From Alloactinosynnema sp. L-07 (GTDB lineage Bacteria; Actinomycetota; Actinomycetes; Mycobacteriales; Pseudonocardiaceae), in the NCBI RefSeq assembly GCF_900070365.1, contig NZ_LN850107.1, positions 5,766,001 to 5,830,000 of the forward strand: 64,000 nt of DNA, read 5' to 3'. A program made the position numbers and the translations under genes. The notes beneath the pieces were generated by a model. That model saw only the letters and a program-made list of their open reading frames with translations, was not told where the DNA came from and did not search any database. Shown here in pieces: positions 51,544 to 60,683 of this stretch. Numbering within the stretch: the first letter of the stretch is position 1; each line of letters begins with the position of its first letter.

Positions 51544-52161
51544 GTGACCATCCCCATCAGCCCGCGTGACCTGCGGGTATCCGACGCCGAGCGCAACCAC
51601 GTGGTCAGCATCCTGCAGCGGGCCATCGGGCTCGGGCTGCTGAGCCTCGACGAGTTCACCGTGCGGATGGACATCGCCCTGGCCTCGCGCACGCGCGGCG
51701 AGCTCAACGGAGTGCTGGTCGACCTGCCCGGCGTGGTCCACCCCGATTCCGGGATCGAGCCCGCCAAGCCGGTGCAGTTCAAGTCGACGATGTCCTCGGT
51801 CAAGCGCGAGGGCGCATGGGTGGTCCCCCGCGACATCATGATCCGCAACCGGATGGGCTCGACCGAGCTGGACTTCACCGAAGCCGTGATCAGCCACCCG
51901 GAGATCCGGATCGAGGTCGACGTGGCGGGCGGGTCGGTCGACCTGCTGATGCCGGAGCGGGCCACGGTCGACGCCCACAACGTGGACGTCGTGGCGGGCA
52001 ACCTCGAGGACAAGGTCAGCGGCGCGCAGCGCGGGTCGGGGCCGCACTTCGTGGTCACCGGTTCGGTCAGGGCGGGCCAGTTGACCATCCGGCGGCCGAC
52101 GTATGTGCGCATCGGGTCGCTGACCATCCGCCGACCGTGGAGGATCAGCTGGGACGCGTAG
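51544..52161 (+). CDS. DUF1707 SHOCT-like domain protein
   Basis: This 205-aa protein starts with a DUF1707 domain (residues 8-60: [37 protein letters not shown]). A beta-rich C-terminal part like the cell-wall-active antibiotic response domain follows ([23 protein letters not shown]). Function is unknown. GTG 51544 follows TATCCT (51531-51536) by 7 bp and lacks a Shine-Dalgarno, so it is probably leaderless. Confidence 0.85.
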   Translation: MTIPISPRDLRVSDAERNHVVSILQRAIGLGLLSLDEFTVRMDIALASRTRGELNGVLVDLPGVVHPDSGIEPAKPVQFKSTMSSVKREGAWVVPRDIMIRNRMGSTELDFTEAVISHPEIRIEVDVAGGSVDLLMPERATVDAHNVDVVAGNLEDKVSGAQRGSGPHFVVTGSVRAGQLTIRRPTYVRIGSLTIRRPWRISWDA

Positions 52162-52273
52162 TCTCGGCTGTGAAGCTCCGCTGACAAAGCAGTGCAGAAA
52201 GTCCCGATGGACTTCACAGGGGCTCGGCAGCAGACTCCGCGCGGGGAGGACAGCCCCACCATCGGAGGAACCC

Positions 52274-53302
52274 TTGAAGGCTCTGGTCAAAGTCGCCCCG
52301 GGCCCCGGCCTCGACCTGGTCGAGGTCCCGGACCCCACACCCGGTCCGGGCGACGTCCTGCTGCGCGTGCTGCGCACCGGCATCTGTGGGACGGACCTGC
52401 ACATCGACTCCTGGGACGAGTGGGCGGCCAAGACGATCAAGGCGCCGCTGACCCTGGGGCACGAGTTCGTCGGCGAGGTCGTCGAGATCGGCGCCGCGGT
52501 CACCAAGGTCAAGGTCGGCGACCTGGTCAGCGGCGAGGGCCACCTGGTGTGCGGCACGTGCCGCAACTGTCGGGCGGGCCGCCGTCACCTGTGCGCCAAC
52601 ACCGTCGGCTTGGGCGTGCACACGAACGGCGCGTTCGCCGAGTACGCCGTGCTCCCCGAGTCGAACGCGTGGGTGCACAACCACCACGTCGACCTGGACG
52701 TCGCGGCGATCTTCGACCCGTTCGGCAACGCCGTGCACACCGCGCTGTCCTTCCCGGTCCTCGGCGAGGACGTGCTGATCACCGGTGCGGGCCCGATCGG
52801 GCTGATGGCCGCCGCGGTCGCCAAGCACGCGGGCGCCCGGCACGTGGTGATCACCGACATCAGCGAGGCCCGGCTGGAGCTGGCCCGCAAGCTCGGCGTC
52901 AACGTGGCGCTCAACGTCAGCCAGACCCCGGTGTCGGCGGTCTACGACGAGCTGCGGATGAGCGAGGGCTTCGACGTGGGCATGGAGATGTCCGGCCAGC
53001 CGTCGGCGCTGCGCGAGATGATCGGCAACATGACCCATGGCGGCCGGATCGCCATGCTGGGCCTGCCCGCCAAGGAGATCGCGATCGACTGGAGCGCGGT
53101 CGTGCTCAAGATGATCACGATCAAGGGCATCTACGGCCGCGAGATGTTCGAGACCTGGTACGCGATGTCCGTGCTGCTGCAGGCGGGCCTCGATCTGTCC
53201 CCGGTGATCACCCACCGGTTCCACCACACCGACCACCAGGCCGCCTTCGCCACCGCCCGCGGCGGCAACTGCGGCAAGGTCATCATGGATTGGGAGAGCT
53301 GA
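52274..53302 (+). CDS. tdh: L-threonine 3-dehydrogenase
   Basis: This 342-aa zinc alcohol-dehydrogenase-family enzyme oxidises L-threonine to 2-amino-3-oxobutanoate with NAD+. The catalytic zinc ligands are C38 and H63-E64 (GHE), structural zinc C93, C96, C99 and C107, and the NAD motif [14 protein letters not shown] is present. The TTG start is supported by GGAGG 5 nt upstream and by homology (MKALVK). The kbl gene follows after one base, completing the pathway. Confidence 0.95.
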   Translation: MKALVKVAPGPGLDLVEVPDPTPGPGDVLLRVLRTGICGTDLHIDSWDEWAAKTIKAPLTLGHEFVGEVVEIGAAVTKVKVGDLVSGEGHLVCGTCRNCRAGRRHLCANTVGLGVHTNGAFAEYAVLPESNAWVHNHHVDLDVAAIFDPFGNAVHTALSFPVLGEDVLITGAGPIGLMAAAVAKHAGARHVVITDISEARLELARKLGVNVALNVSQTPVSAVYDELRMSEGFDVGMEMSGQPSALREMIGNMTHGGRIAMLGLPAKEIAIDWSAVVLKMITIKGIYGREMFETWYAMSVLLQAGLDLSPVITHRFHHTDHQAAFATARGGNCGKVIMDWES

Positions 53303-53303
53303 G

Positions 53304-54482
<1,179 letters not shown>

Positions 54483-54536
54483 AACGTCCGGTTCCGGCAG
54501 ACATGACACGGGCCACGCGCCGGCTAGTGTGAAGCC

Positions 54537-54809
54537 ATGACTGAGGGGAATGACTGGCTCGACCGCCTCGGCGACAGCGATCCACCACCGGTCGACGCGC
54601 GACGTGCCCGCAGGCGGTTGGTCGGGATCGTTGTCGTCGCGCTGACCGTCGTCGCGGTGGGAATCACCGTGGGGCTGCTGGTGACACCGCCGATGCCGGA
54701 GTGCGTCCCACTGAGCGCCGAGGCCCACCAGCGGCTGGTGGACCAGGCCGCGGACCAGCAGGGCGCGCGGTCGGCCGTCGCGGTCAGCGGCCTTTGCGGC
54801 ACCAAGTGA
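54537..54809 (+). CDS. small single-span membrane protein
   Basis: This 90-aa protein has a charged N-terminus, one membrane helix (about 29-50: VGIVVVALTVVAVGITVGLLV) and a short extracytoplasmic domain with two cysteines (PECVPL, GLCGTK) that could form a disulfide. No family is recognised. It ends 4 bp before the LysR gene. Confidence 0.65.
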   Translation: MTEGNDWLDRLGDSDPPPVDARRARRRLVGIVVVALTVVAVGITVGLLVTPPMPECVPLSAEAHQRLVDQAADQQGARSAVAVSGLCGTK

Positions 54810-54813
54810 TCCC

Positions 54814-55698
54814 GTGATCGATCCCCGGCGGCTGCGGGTGCTGCGGGCGCTGGCCGACCACGGCACTGTGACCGCCGCCGGGCAGGCCCTGCACCTGACC
54901 CCGTCGGCGGTATCGCAGCAGCTAGCGGCGCTGGAGAGCGAGGTCGGGCAGGAGCTGCTGCACCGCAAGGGGCGCCGGGTCTGGCTGACCGCGGCCGGTG
55001 AGCTGCTGGTCGAACACGCCACGGCGGTGATCGCCGAGTTGGACCGGGCCGAGGCGCGGCTGGCCGAGTTCGCCGCCGGGCGGGCCGGGCGGGTGCGGGT
55101 GGCCGCGTTCGCGTCGGCGATCACGCAGGTCGTGGCGCCCGCGCTGGCGGTCATGCGCTCGACGGCGCCGGGGGTGACGGTGTTCGTGCACGACGCCGAG
55201 CACAGCCTGCCGATGCTGCTCGACGGGGAGATCGACCTGGCGATCACCGTGCAGTACCGGCCCCGCGAGCACGACCAGCGGATCATCCACACCCCGCTGT
55301 ACGCCGAGCCATTCGACGCCGTGCTGCCCCCCGGCCACCGGCTCGCCGACGCCGCCGAGGTCGACCTGTCCGATCTGGCCGAGGACGACTGGGTGGCCCC
55401 GCTGCCCGGCAACCCGTGCCGGGACGTGCTGGTCAAGGCCTGCGAGGCGGCCGGGTTCACCCCACGCATCGCCCACACGTCCGACGACTTCCACGCCGAG
55501 GCCGCGCTCGTCGCCGCGGGCGGCGGGGTCGCGCTGATCCCCCGCACGGCGCTGCGCGGGGTGGATCGGGTGCACCCGGTCACCGATCCGCCGACCCGCC
55601 GCGTGTTCGCCGCCGTCCGCCGGGGCCGGGAGACACACCCGCTGATCGTGGCCGTGCTGTCGGCGCTCCGAACCGCTATCACTGCTCAGCCGCGGTGA
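54814..55698 (+). CDS. LysR family transcriptional regulator
   Basis: This 294-aa regulator has an N-terminal winged helix (RRLRVLRALADHGTVTAAGQALHLTPSAVSQQLAALE) and a C-terminal substrate-binding domain. Its last four codons and stop lie within the first 117-bp palindromic repeat, so the native C-terminus may have been altered by repeat insertion. GTG start. The target is unknown. Confidence 0.9.
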   Translation: MIDPRRLRVLRALADHGTVTAAGQALHLTPSAVSQQLAALESEVGQELLHRKGRRVWLTAAGELLVEHATAVIAELDRAEARLAEFAAGRAGRVRVAAFASAITQVVAPALAVMRSTAPGVTVFVHDAEHSLPMLLDGEIDLAITVQYRPREHDQRIIHTPLYAEPFDAVLPPGHRLADAAEVDLSDLAEDDWVAPLPGNPCRDVLVKACEAAGFTPRIAHTSDDFHAEAALVAAGGGVALIPRTALRGVDRVHPVTDPPTRRVFAAVRRGRETHPLIVAVLSALRTAITAQPR

Positions 55699-56035
55699 CG
55701 TCTCGGGTGTGCGAACGCGCCGACGCAGTCTGGCGTGTTCGTGCGCCCGAGACGTCACCTTCAGGCGGCTGAGCCCGCGTCCCCGGAGGGGACGCCAAAG
55801 ACTCAGCCGCGGTGACGTCTCGGGTGTGCGAACGCGCCGACGCAGTCTGGCGTGTTCGTGCGCCCGAGACGTCACCTTCAGGCGGCTGAGCGCGCGTCCC
55901 CGGAGGGGACGCCAAAGACTCAGCCGCGGTGACGTCTCGGGTGTGCGAACGCGCCGACGCAGTCTGGCGTGTTCGTGCGCCCGAGACGTCACCTTCAGGC
56001 GGCTGAGCGCGCGTCCCCGGAGGGGACGCCAAAGA
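55685..56035. repeat. three tandem 117-bp palindromic repeats
   Basis: Units begin at 55685, 55802 and 55919 and are nearly identical, differing at about one position (ccc/cgc). Each contains a long stem: ctcagccgcggtgacgtctcggg on one side pairs with the complementary strand ending at gcggctgag, with a short bulge. An internal continuation is paired mostly with wobble pairs around a 10-nt loop. Each unit also contains a second hairpin (gcgtcccc, ggggacgc). The period is a multiple of three, so artificial long frames run through the array. Confidence 0.95.
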
Positions 56036-56043
56036 CTGAGGGC

Positions 56044-56074
56044 TTGCACCTGACGCGACGTCAGGTCTTAGCGT
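56044..56074 (+). promoter_or_regulatory. MerR-type promoter with 19-bp spacer and operator dyad
   Basis: -35 TTGCAC (56044-56049), 19-bp spacer, -10 TAGCGT (56069-56074). The spacer carries the perfect dyad acctgacg-cga-cgtcaggt (56048-56066). The overlong spacer and central dyad are hallmarks of MerR-activated promoters such as tipA. The expected start of transcription falls at the ATG (56082), so the mRNA is probably leaderless. Confidence 0.85.
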
Positions 56075-56081
56075 CGCCTTC

Positions 56082-56822
56082 ATGAGCGAGCGGCGGTGGG
56101 CGGTCGGGGAACTGGCCAGGGCGACCGGGCTGACGGTGCGAACGCTGCACCACTACGACCAGATCGGCCTGGTCCGCCCCAGCGAGCGGACCCACGCCGG
56201 GCACCGCAGGTACACCGAGGCCGACATCCGTCGGCTGTACCGGGTGCGGGCGCTGCGGTCGATCGGGGTCGGGTTGGACGCGATCGCGGAGACCCTGGCC
56301 CAGGGGGACCGGGAGACCTTGCAGTCGGTGCTGACCGACCAACTGGCCCATCTCGACGCCCAGGTCAGACGGATGTCCGACCTGCGCACCCAGGTCCGCG
56401 GCTTGCTCGAGCGGATGAACACCGACGCCGAACCCGGCGAGGTGCTGGCGATTCTGGAGGCGATGAAGATGATCGAGAGCTACTACACACCCGACCAGCT
56501 CGACTACCTGGCCAAGCGTCGCGAGGAGCTCGGTGAGGACGCGATCAAGGAAGTGGAGCAGGAGTGGCCACGGCTGATCGCGGCGATGTCAGCCCACCAC
56601 ACCGCGGGGACACCGGTCGGGGATCCCGAGGTTCAGGCGCTCACTGAGCGCTGGTTCGGCCTGGTCGAGGCGTTCACCGGCGGCGACGCGGGCGTTCGCG
56701 AGTCGATGGGCAAGCTGTGGGCCGAACAGGGCGACACGATCAACCAGCAGTTCGACACCGGGATCACCCCCGGTCTGATGGAGTACGTGTACCGCGCGAA
56801 CGCGGTGCGGACTCAGCCCTGA
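56082..56822 (+). CDS. TipA-like MerR family regulator with TipAS drug-sensing domain
   Basis: This 246-aa protein has a MerR DNA-binding domain (residues 5-75: [26 protein letters not shown]) and a dimerisation helix. A C-terminal TipAS-like domain follows (about 130-240: [32 protein letters not shown]), which in Streptomyces TipAL captures thiopeptide antibiotics. It should activate its own promoter, described above. Its last 10 bp overlap the convergent ribokinase gene. Confidence 0.93.
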   Translation: MSERRWAVGELARATGLTVRTLHHYDQIGLVRPSERTHAGHRRYTEADIRRLYRVRALRSIGVGLDAIAETLAQGDRETLQSVLTDQLAHLDAQVRRMSDLRTQVRGLLERMNTDAEPGEVLAILEAMKMIESYYTPDQLDYLAKRREELGEDAIKEVEQEWPRLIAAMSAHHTAGTPVGDPEVQALTERWFGLVEAFTGGDAGVRESMGKLWAEQGDTINQQFDTGITPGLMEYVYRANAVRTQP

Positions 56823-57622
56823 GCACCCTTCCTGGTCACTGACTCCGCCGCGTGGGCGATGGCGTGGCGGGTGGCTTCGGGGAGGGTCGCGCCCGCGGCG
56901 AGCTTGGCGGCCAAGGCGCCGGTGAATGCGTCGCCCGCGCCGGTGGTGTCGACGGCGTCGACCTGGGGCGCGGGGATGTGCTCGGTGCCGTCGGCGGTGA
57001 TCACCAGCGCGCCGCGCGCGCCGAGGGTGATGACTGTGGAGCGGGGACCGTCGCCGTGGGAGTAGTCGGCCAGAAGCTTGGCCTCGTGTTCGTTGACCAC
57101 GAGCGGGTCGAGCACGGCGATGGTGGCGGCGGACAGCTCGGCGACCGGAGACAGGTTGACCACCGGGCGGACGCCGTCGCGCACGGCGAGGGCGACGGCG
57201 TGCTCGACCACCGGTATCGGCACTTCCAGTGACGCGACCAACACGGCCGCGTCGCCGAGGGTGACATCGGCGGTCGTGAGGCGGGCGTTGGCGCCGGGGG
57301 AGACGATGATCGAGTTCTCGCCGTCGGGCGTGAGGGTGATGAAAGCCAGTCCGGTCGGGGTCGGCACTCGGGTGACGCTGTCGACCCCGACGCCGGCTTC
57401 GCGCAGCGCGTCGAGCAGCAAGACGCCGTAGTCGTCGTCGCCGACCGCGGCGATCAGCGCAACGTCGGCGCCCGCGCGGACGGCGGCGACGGCGGTGTTC
57501 GCACCCTTCCCACCAGGCATGATCCGGGTATCGGAGCCGAGCACCGTCTCGCCCGCCGCGGGCCTGCGGGCTACCTCGACGACCAGATCGGCGTTGGCCG
57601 AGCCCAGCACAACAACGTCCAC
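56813..57622 (-). CDS. rbsK: ribokinase (PfkB family)
   Basis: This 269-aa sugar kinase has the PfkB signatures [15 protein letters not shown] (near residues 38-52) and [14 protein letters not shown] with the catalytic Asp (near 225-238), and an NxxE-like segment ([10 protein letters not shown]). It probably phosphorylates D-ribose, but other sugars or nucleosides cannot be excluded, as no rbs transporter is adjacent. GTG start. Confidence 0.85.
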   Translation of the reverse strand: MDVVVLGSANADLVVEVARRPAAGETVLGSDTRIMPGGKGANTAVAAVRAGADVALIAAVGDDDYGVLLLDALREAGVGVDSVTRVPTPTGLAFITLTPDGENSIIVSPGANARLTTADVTLGDAAVLVASLEVPIPVVEHAVALAVRDGVRPVVNLSPVAELSAATIAVLDPLVVNEHEAKLLADYSHGDGPRSTVITLGARGALVITADGTEHIPAPQVDAVDTTGAGDAFTGALAAKLAAGATLPEATRHAIAHAAESVTRKGAQG

Positions 57623-57840
57623 TTGATCAACCCCCGAAGGTTTGGTCGGATCCGAACGTGCGCAAGTGTGAACGATTGGGTAGTGGAATGGATCCGGAGT
57701 GCGACACTATGCGTCAACTGTTTTCGTACTCCTCGGGCGATTCACCGGCGGGTGCGTGACGGTTACCCCGGCTGCGGCCGGTTTCGCGTCACCGGTGCCG
57801 GTCGTGTAGCCCCCCGAGCGATCGACACCGGTGGCGCGGT

Positions 57841-59952
57841 CTATCCAACCCGGTCCAGCGGCCGCTTCTCCACCTCCGACAGGCCGGCCCGCTCCTGCAG
57901 CCTGCGCAAACCCGCCGGTGCCCACCATGCGGCGTCGCCGAAGAGCCGCATCACGGCCGGGACCAGCAGCATCCGCACGACGGTCGCGTCGATGACCAGG
58001 GCGATGATCATGCCGACGCCCAGGAACCGCATGCTGGCCAGCGCCGACAAGCCGAACGCCCCGGTGACGACACAGAGCAGCACCGCCGCCGCGGTGATCA
58101 TCCGCCCGGTGCGCAGCAGGCCCGAGCGCACGGCCTCGGCGGTCGACGCGCCCTCGTGCCGGGCTTCGATCATGCGGGAGAGCAGGAACGTCTCGTAGTC
58201 GGTCGACAGGCCGAACACCAGCGCGACGATCAGCACCATCAGCCCGGCCTGCACCGGCTGCGGGGTGACCCCGAACAACTCGGCACCGTGGCCCTCCTGG
58301 AAGACGTAGACCAGCACACCGAAGGTGGCCGACAGGCTCAGCGCGCTCATCAGCACCGCCTTGACCGGCAGCAGGACCGAGCCGAACGCCAGGAACATCA
58401 GCACCAGCGTGGCCAGCACGAGGACGGCGATCATCCACGGGATCCGGTCCACAATGGACTCGATGGTGTCGGCGACCTCGGCCGGATACCCGCCGACGAG
58501 CACCTCCGCCGACGACGGCACCGCTCGCAGACCCGCGATGATCGACGCGGACCGCTCGGAGTTGGCTTCCCCGGCCAGCGGCACGGTCAGCAGCACATCC
58601 CCGTCCCGCACTCCGTCGAGCTGGACGCCCAGCACGCCGTCGACCTGGTGCGCGTCGTCGACGAACCGCTGCTGGGTCGCGGTGTCGGCGCCGCGCAGGA
58701 CGATCTTGGCCTGGTTGCCGACCGCGGCGGGGAACGTCGCGGCGATGGCCTCGGCGGTGGTGCGGCTCGGGTCGCCGGGCGGAAGCTGCTTCTCGTCGGC
58801 GCCGCCGAAGCGCAGGCCACCCAGGGGCAGCGCGAGCACGACCAGCGCCGCCACGATAGGTACCGCGACCAGCAGCGGGCGCCGCATGACCGCGTCGGCG
58901 ATTCGGGCCAGCGGCAGCGCCCGGCGCCGTCGGTGCCTGCCGCGCAGCGGGATCTCCACCCGCGGCCCGAAGATGGCCAGCAGCGCGGGCAGCAGGGTCA
59001 GCGACACAACGGCCGCGATCGCCACCGCCGCCATGCCGCCGTAGGCCATGGACCGCAGGTAGTCCATGGGGAACACGAGCAGCCCGGACAGGGCGATGAC
59101 CAGCAGCGTCGCGGAGAAGGCCACCGTCCGGCCCGCGGTGGCCACGGTCCGGGGGACCGCGATCCTGGTCGGCGAGCCCGCGGTGACCTCCTCGCGGAAC
59201 CGGCCGACGATGAACAGGCCGTAGTCGATCGCCATGCCCAGGCCAAGCAGGACCGCGACGTTCACCGCGAACGCGTTGACCTCGAACAGCCCGGTCATCG
59301 CCCGCAGCACGCCGAGCGCGCCCAGGATCGACAGCGCGCCGACCAGCACGGGCAGCGCGGCGGCCACGACGTTGCCGAAGATCAGCACCAGCAGGATCAA
59401 CGTGACCGGCAGCGACACCGCCTCGGCGACGGCCAGGTCGCTCGCGGACCGTTCGTTCATCGCCAACTCGGTCGGCACCGGCCCGCCGATCATCGTCGGC
59501 ACGCCATCGACCGGCAGCTGGTCCTTGATCGCCTCGAACGCCGCGCGGCGCGCGTCGCCGTCGGCGCCCGCGAGCGTGATCAACCCCAGGACCTGGTGCC
59601 GGTAGTCGTTGGCGAGCGCCGGGTGTTTCGTGGACCAGTAGTCGACGGTGGAGTCGACCTTGTCCTTGGGCAGCGCCCGCAGCGACCCGCCAACGCGGTC
59701 GGCGAAGTCGGGATCATCGATCGAGCCGCGCGCGGTGTAGACGACAACGACGTCCGGCGCGCGCTTCCCGAACTGCCCGGTGACGATCTCCTTGACCTGG
59801 ACCGACTCGCTGGCCGGGTCGTCGAACCCGCCCTGGGTCAGCTTCGCGAAGACGCCGAGACCCCAGATTCCCGCGCCGAGGGTGGCCACCAGCGTCACGG
59901 CGAGCACGACCCACCGACCGCGGTAGACCACCGCGCCCCACGCTGCGAGCAT
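57841..59952 (-). CDS. MMPL family (RND-type) exporter
   Basis: This 703-aa membrane protein has two similar halves, each with a first helix, a large extracytoplasmic domain and five further helices (about 12 in total). Motifs such as GMAIDYGLFIVGRFREE and FGLSTDYETFLLSRMIEA contain the Asp-Tyr pairs used for proton translocation in MmpL proteins. Export of a lipid or drug is expected. GGGGGG precedes the ATG. The divergent TetR gene is the likely repressor. Confidence 0.92.
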   Translation of the reverse strand: MLAAWGAVVYRGRWVVLAVTLVATLGAGIWGLGVFAKLTQGGFDDPASESVQVKEIVTGQFGKRAPDVVVVYTARGSIDDPDFADRVGGSLRALPKDKVDSTVDYWSTKHPALANDYRHQVLGLITLAGADGDARRAAFEAIKDQLPVDGVPTMIGGPVPTELAMNERSASDLAVAEAVSLPVTLILLVLIFGNVVAAALPVLVGALSILGALGVLRAMTGLFEVNAFAVNVAVLLGLGMAIDYGLFIVGRFREEVTAGSPTRIAVPRTVATAGRTVAFSATLLVIALSGLLVFPMDYLRSMAYGGMAAVAIAAVVSLTLLPALLAIFGPRVEIPLRGRHRRRRALPLARIADAVMRRPLLVAVPIVAALVVLALPLGGLRFGGADEKQLPPGDPSRTTAEAIAATFPAAVGNQAKIVLRGADTATQQRFVDDAHQVDGVLGVQLDGVRDGDVLLTVPLAGEANSERSASIIAGLRAVPSSAEVLVGGYPAEVADTIESIVDRIPWMIAVLVLATLVLMFLAFGSVLLPVKAVLMSALSLSATFGVLVYVFQEGHGAELFGVTPQPVQAGLMVLIVALVFGLSTDYETFLLSRMIEARHEGASTAEAVRSGLLRTGRMITAAAVLLCVVTGAFGLSALASMRFLGVGMIIALVIDATVVRMLLVPAVMRLFGDAAWWAPAGLRRLQERAGLSEVEKRPLDRVG

Positions 59953-59973
59953 GCTGTCCCCCCGGAGAGCTAC

Positions 59974-59988
59974 AGTCCGCTAACGGCT
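59974..59988. promoter_or_regulatory. candidate TetR operator between MMPL and TetR genes
   Basis: The 59-bp divergent gap contains the near-palindrome agtccgctaacggct (pattern AGnCCGnTAnCGGnCT). Position between the two start codons fits a TetR-type operator; inferred only. Confidence 0.45.
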
Positions 59989-60011
59989 GCTGACCAAGGC
60001 CTGGAGACCGG

Positions 60012-60680
60012 ATGACGCAGGTTACCCGCCGCGAACTCGCCCGCGCGGACACCGACCGGGAGATCCGCCGCACCGCGCGCGAGCTGCTGGTGCGCGACGG
60101 TCCGCGGGCGGTCTCGCTGCGCGCCATCGCCCGCGAGCTCGGCGTCACCGCCCCCGCGCTCTACCGCTACTACTCGTCCCACTCCGACCTGCTCGACCAG
60201 CTCCGCGCCGACGTCTGCGCCGATCTGGGCGCCGAATTGGCCCAGGCCCTGCCGGACGCGGACGCGCGCTCCCAGGTGCTGGCGGTGTGCCGAGCGTTCC
60301 GCCGCTGGGCGCTGGCCCACCCGCAGGAGTTCGTCCTGGTCTTCGCGACCCCCGCCCACGAGTCGACCAGCGAGTCGTTCGCGGGCGTCTTCCTCGGCGT
60401 GGTCGGCCGGATCCTGATCCCTGGCGCGGTCGACACGCCGCGGGTCCGGGAGATCCCGGCCGCGATCCGGGCCGACCTGGCCGCGTTCCTCGACTCGGTC
60501 GGCGCGCTCGGCGTCTCGATCTCCGTGGAGACCGGCTACGCGATGCTCCAGTTCTGGGGGCGGCTCTACGGGCAGGTGGCGCTGGAGGTCTTCGGCCAGT
60601 TCCCGTTCCCGGTCCGCGACGCCGAACCCGTCTTCGAGGCCATGCTGATCGACCTGGTTGACGAGTTCGGCCCGCTCTAG
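60012..60680 (+). CDS. TetR family transcriptional regulator
   Basis: This 222-aa regulator has an N-terminal helix-turn-helix (residues 15-60: TAREL in IRRTARELLVRDGPRAVSL, then AIARELGVTAPALYRYYSSHSDLL) and a C-terminal TetR_C ligand domain with WHG-like sequence. Divergent from the MMPL exporter, it probably represses it in the absence of an inducing compound. GGAG stands 5 nt before ATG. The stop lies 3 bp from the convergent leuS stop. Confidence 0.93.
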   Translation: MTQVTRRELARADTDREIRRTARELLVRDGPRAVSLRAIARELGVTAPALYRYYSSHSDLLDQLRADVCADLGAELAQALPDADARSQVLAVCRAFRRWALAHPQEFVLVFATPAHESTSESFAGVFLGVVGRILIPGAVDTPRVREIPAAIRADLAAFLDSVGALGVSISVETGYAMLQFWGRLYGQVALEVFGQFPFPVRDAEPVFEAMLIDLVDEFGPL

Positions 60681-60683
60681 ACC

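Noticed and set aside
52162..52273. Riboswitch (glycine or threonine responsive) upstream of tdh
   Set aside because: The 112-bp leader shows no arrangement recognisable as a known aptamer by eye.
55685..56035. CRISPR array
   Set aside because: The repeats are 117 bp, contiguous and without variable spacers, and no cas gene is nearby.
54922..56049. A 375-codon minus-strand frame containing a 39-residue repeat
   Set aside because: The repeat arises only because the 117-bp tandem DNA repeat is a multiple of three; the rest is antisense to the LysR gene.
58156..60015. A 619-codon plus-strand open frame over the MMPL exporter
   Set aside because: Antisense to a clear MMPL gene and made mostly of Arg, His, Gln and Gly.
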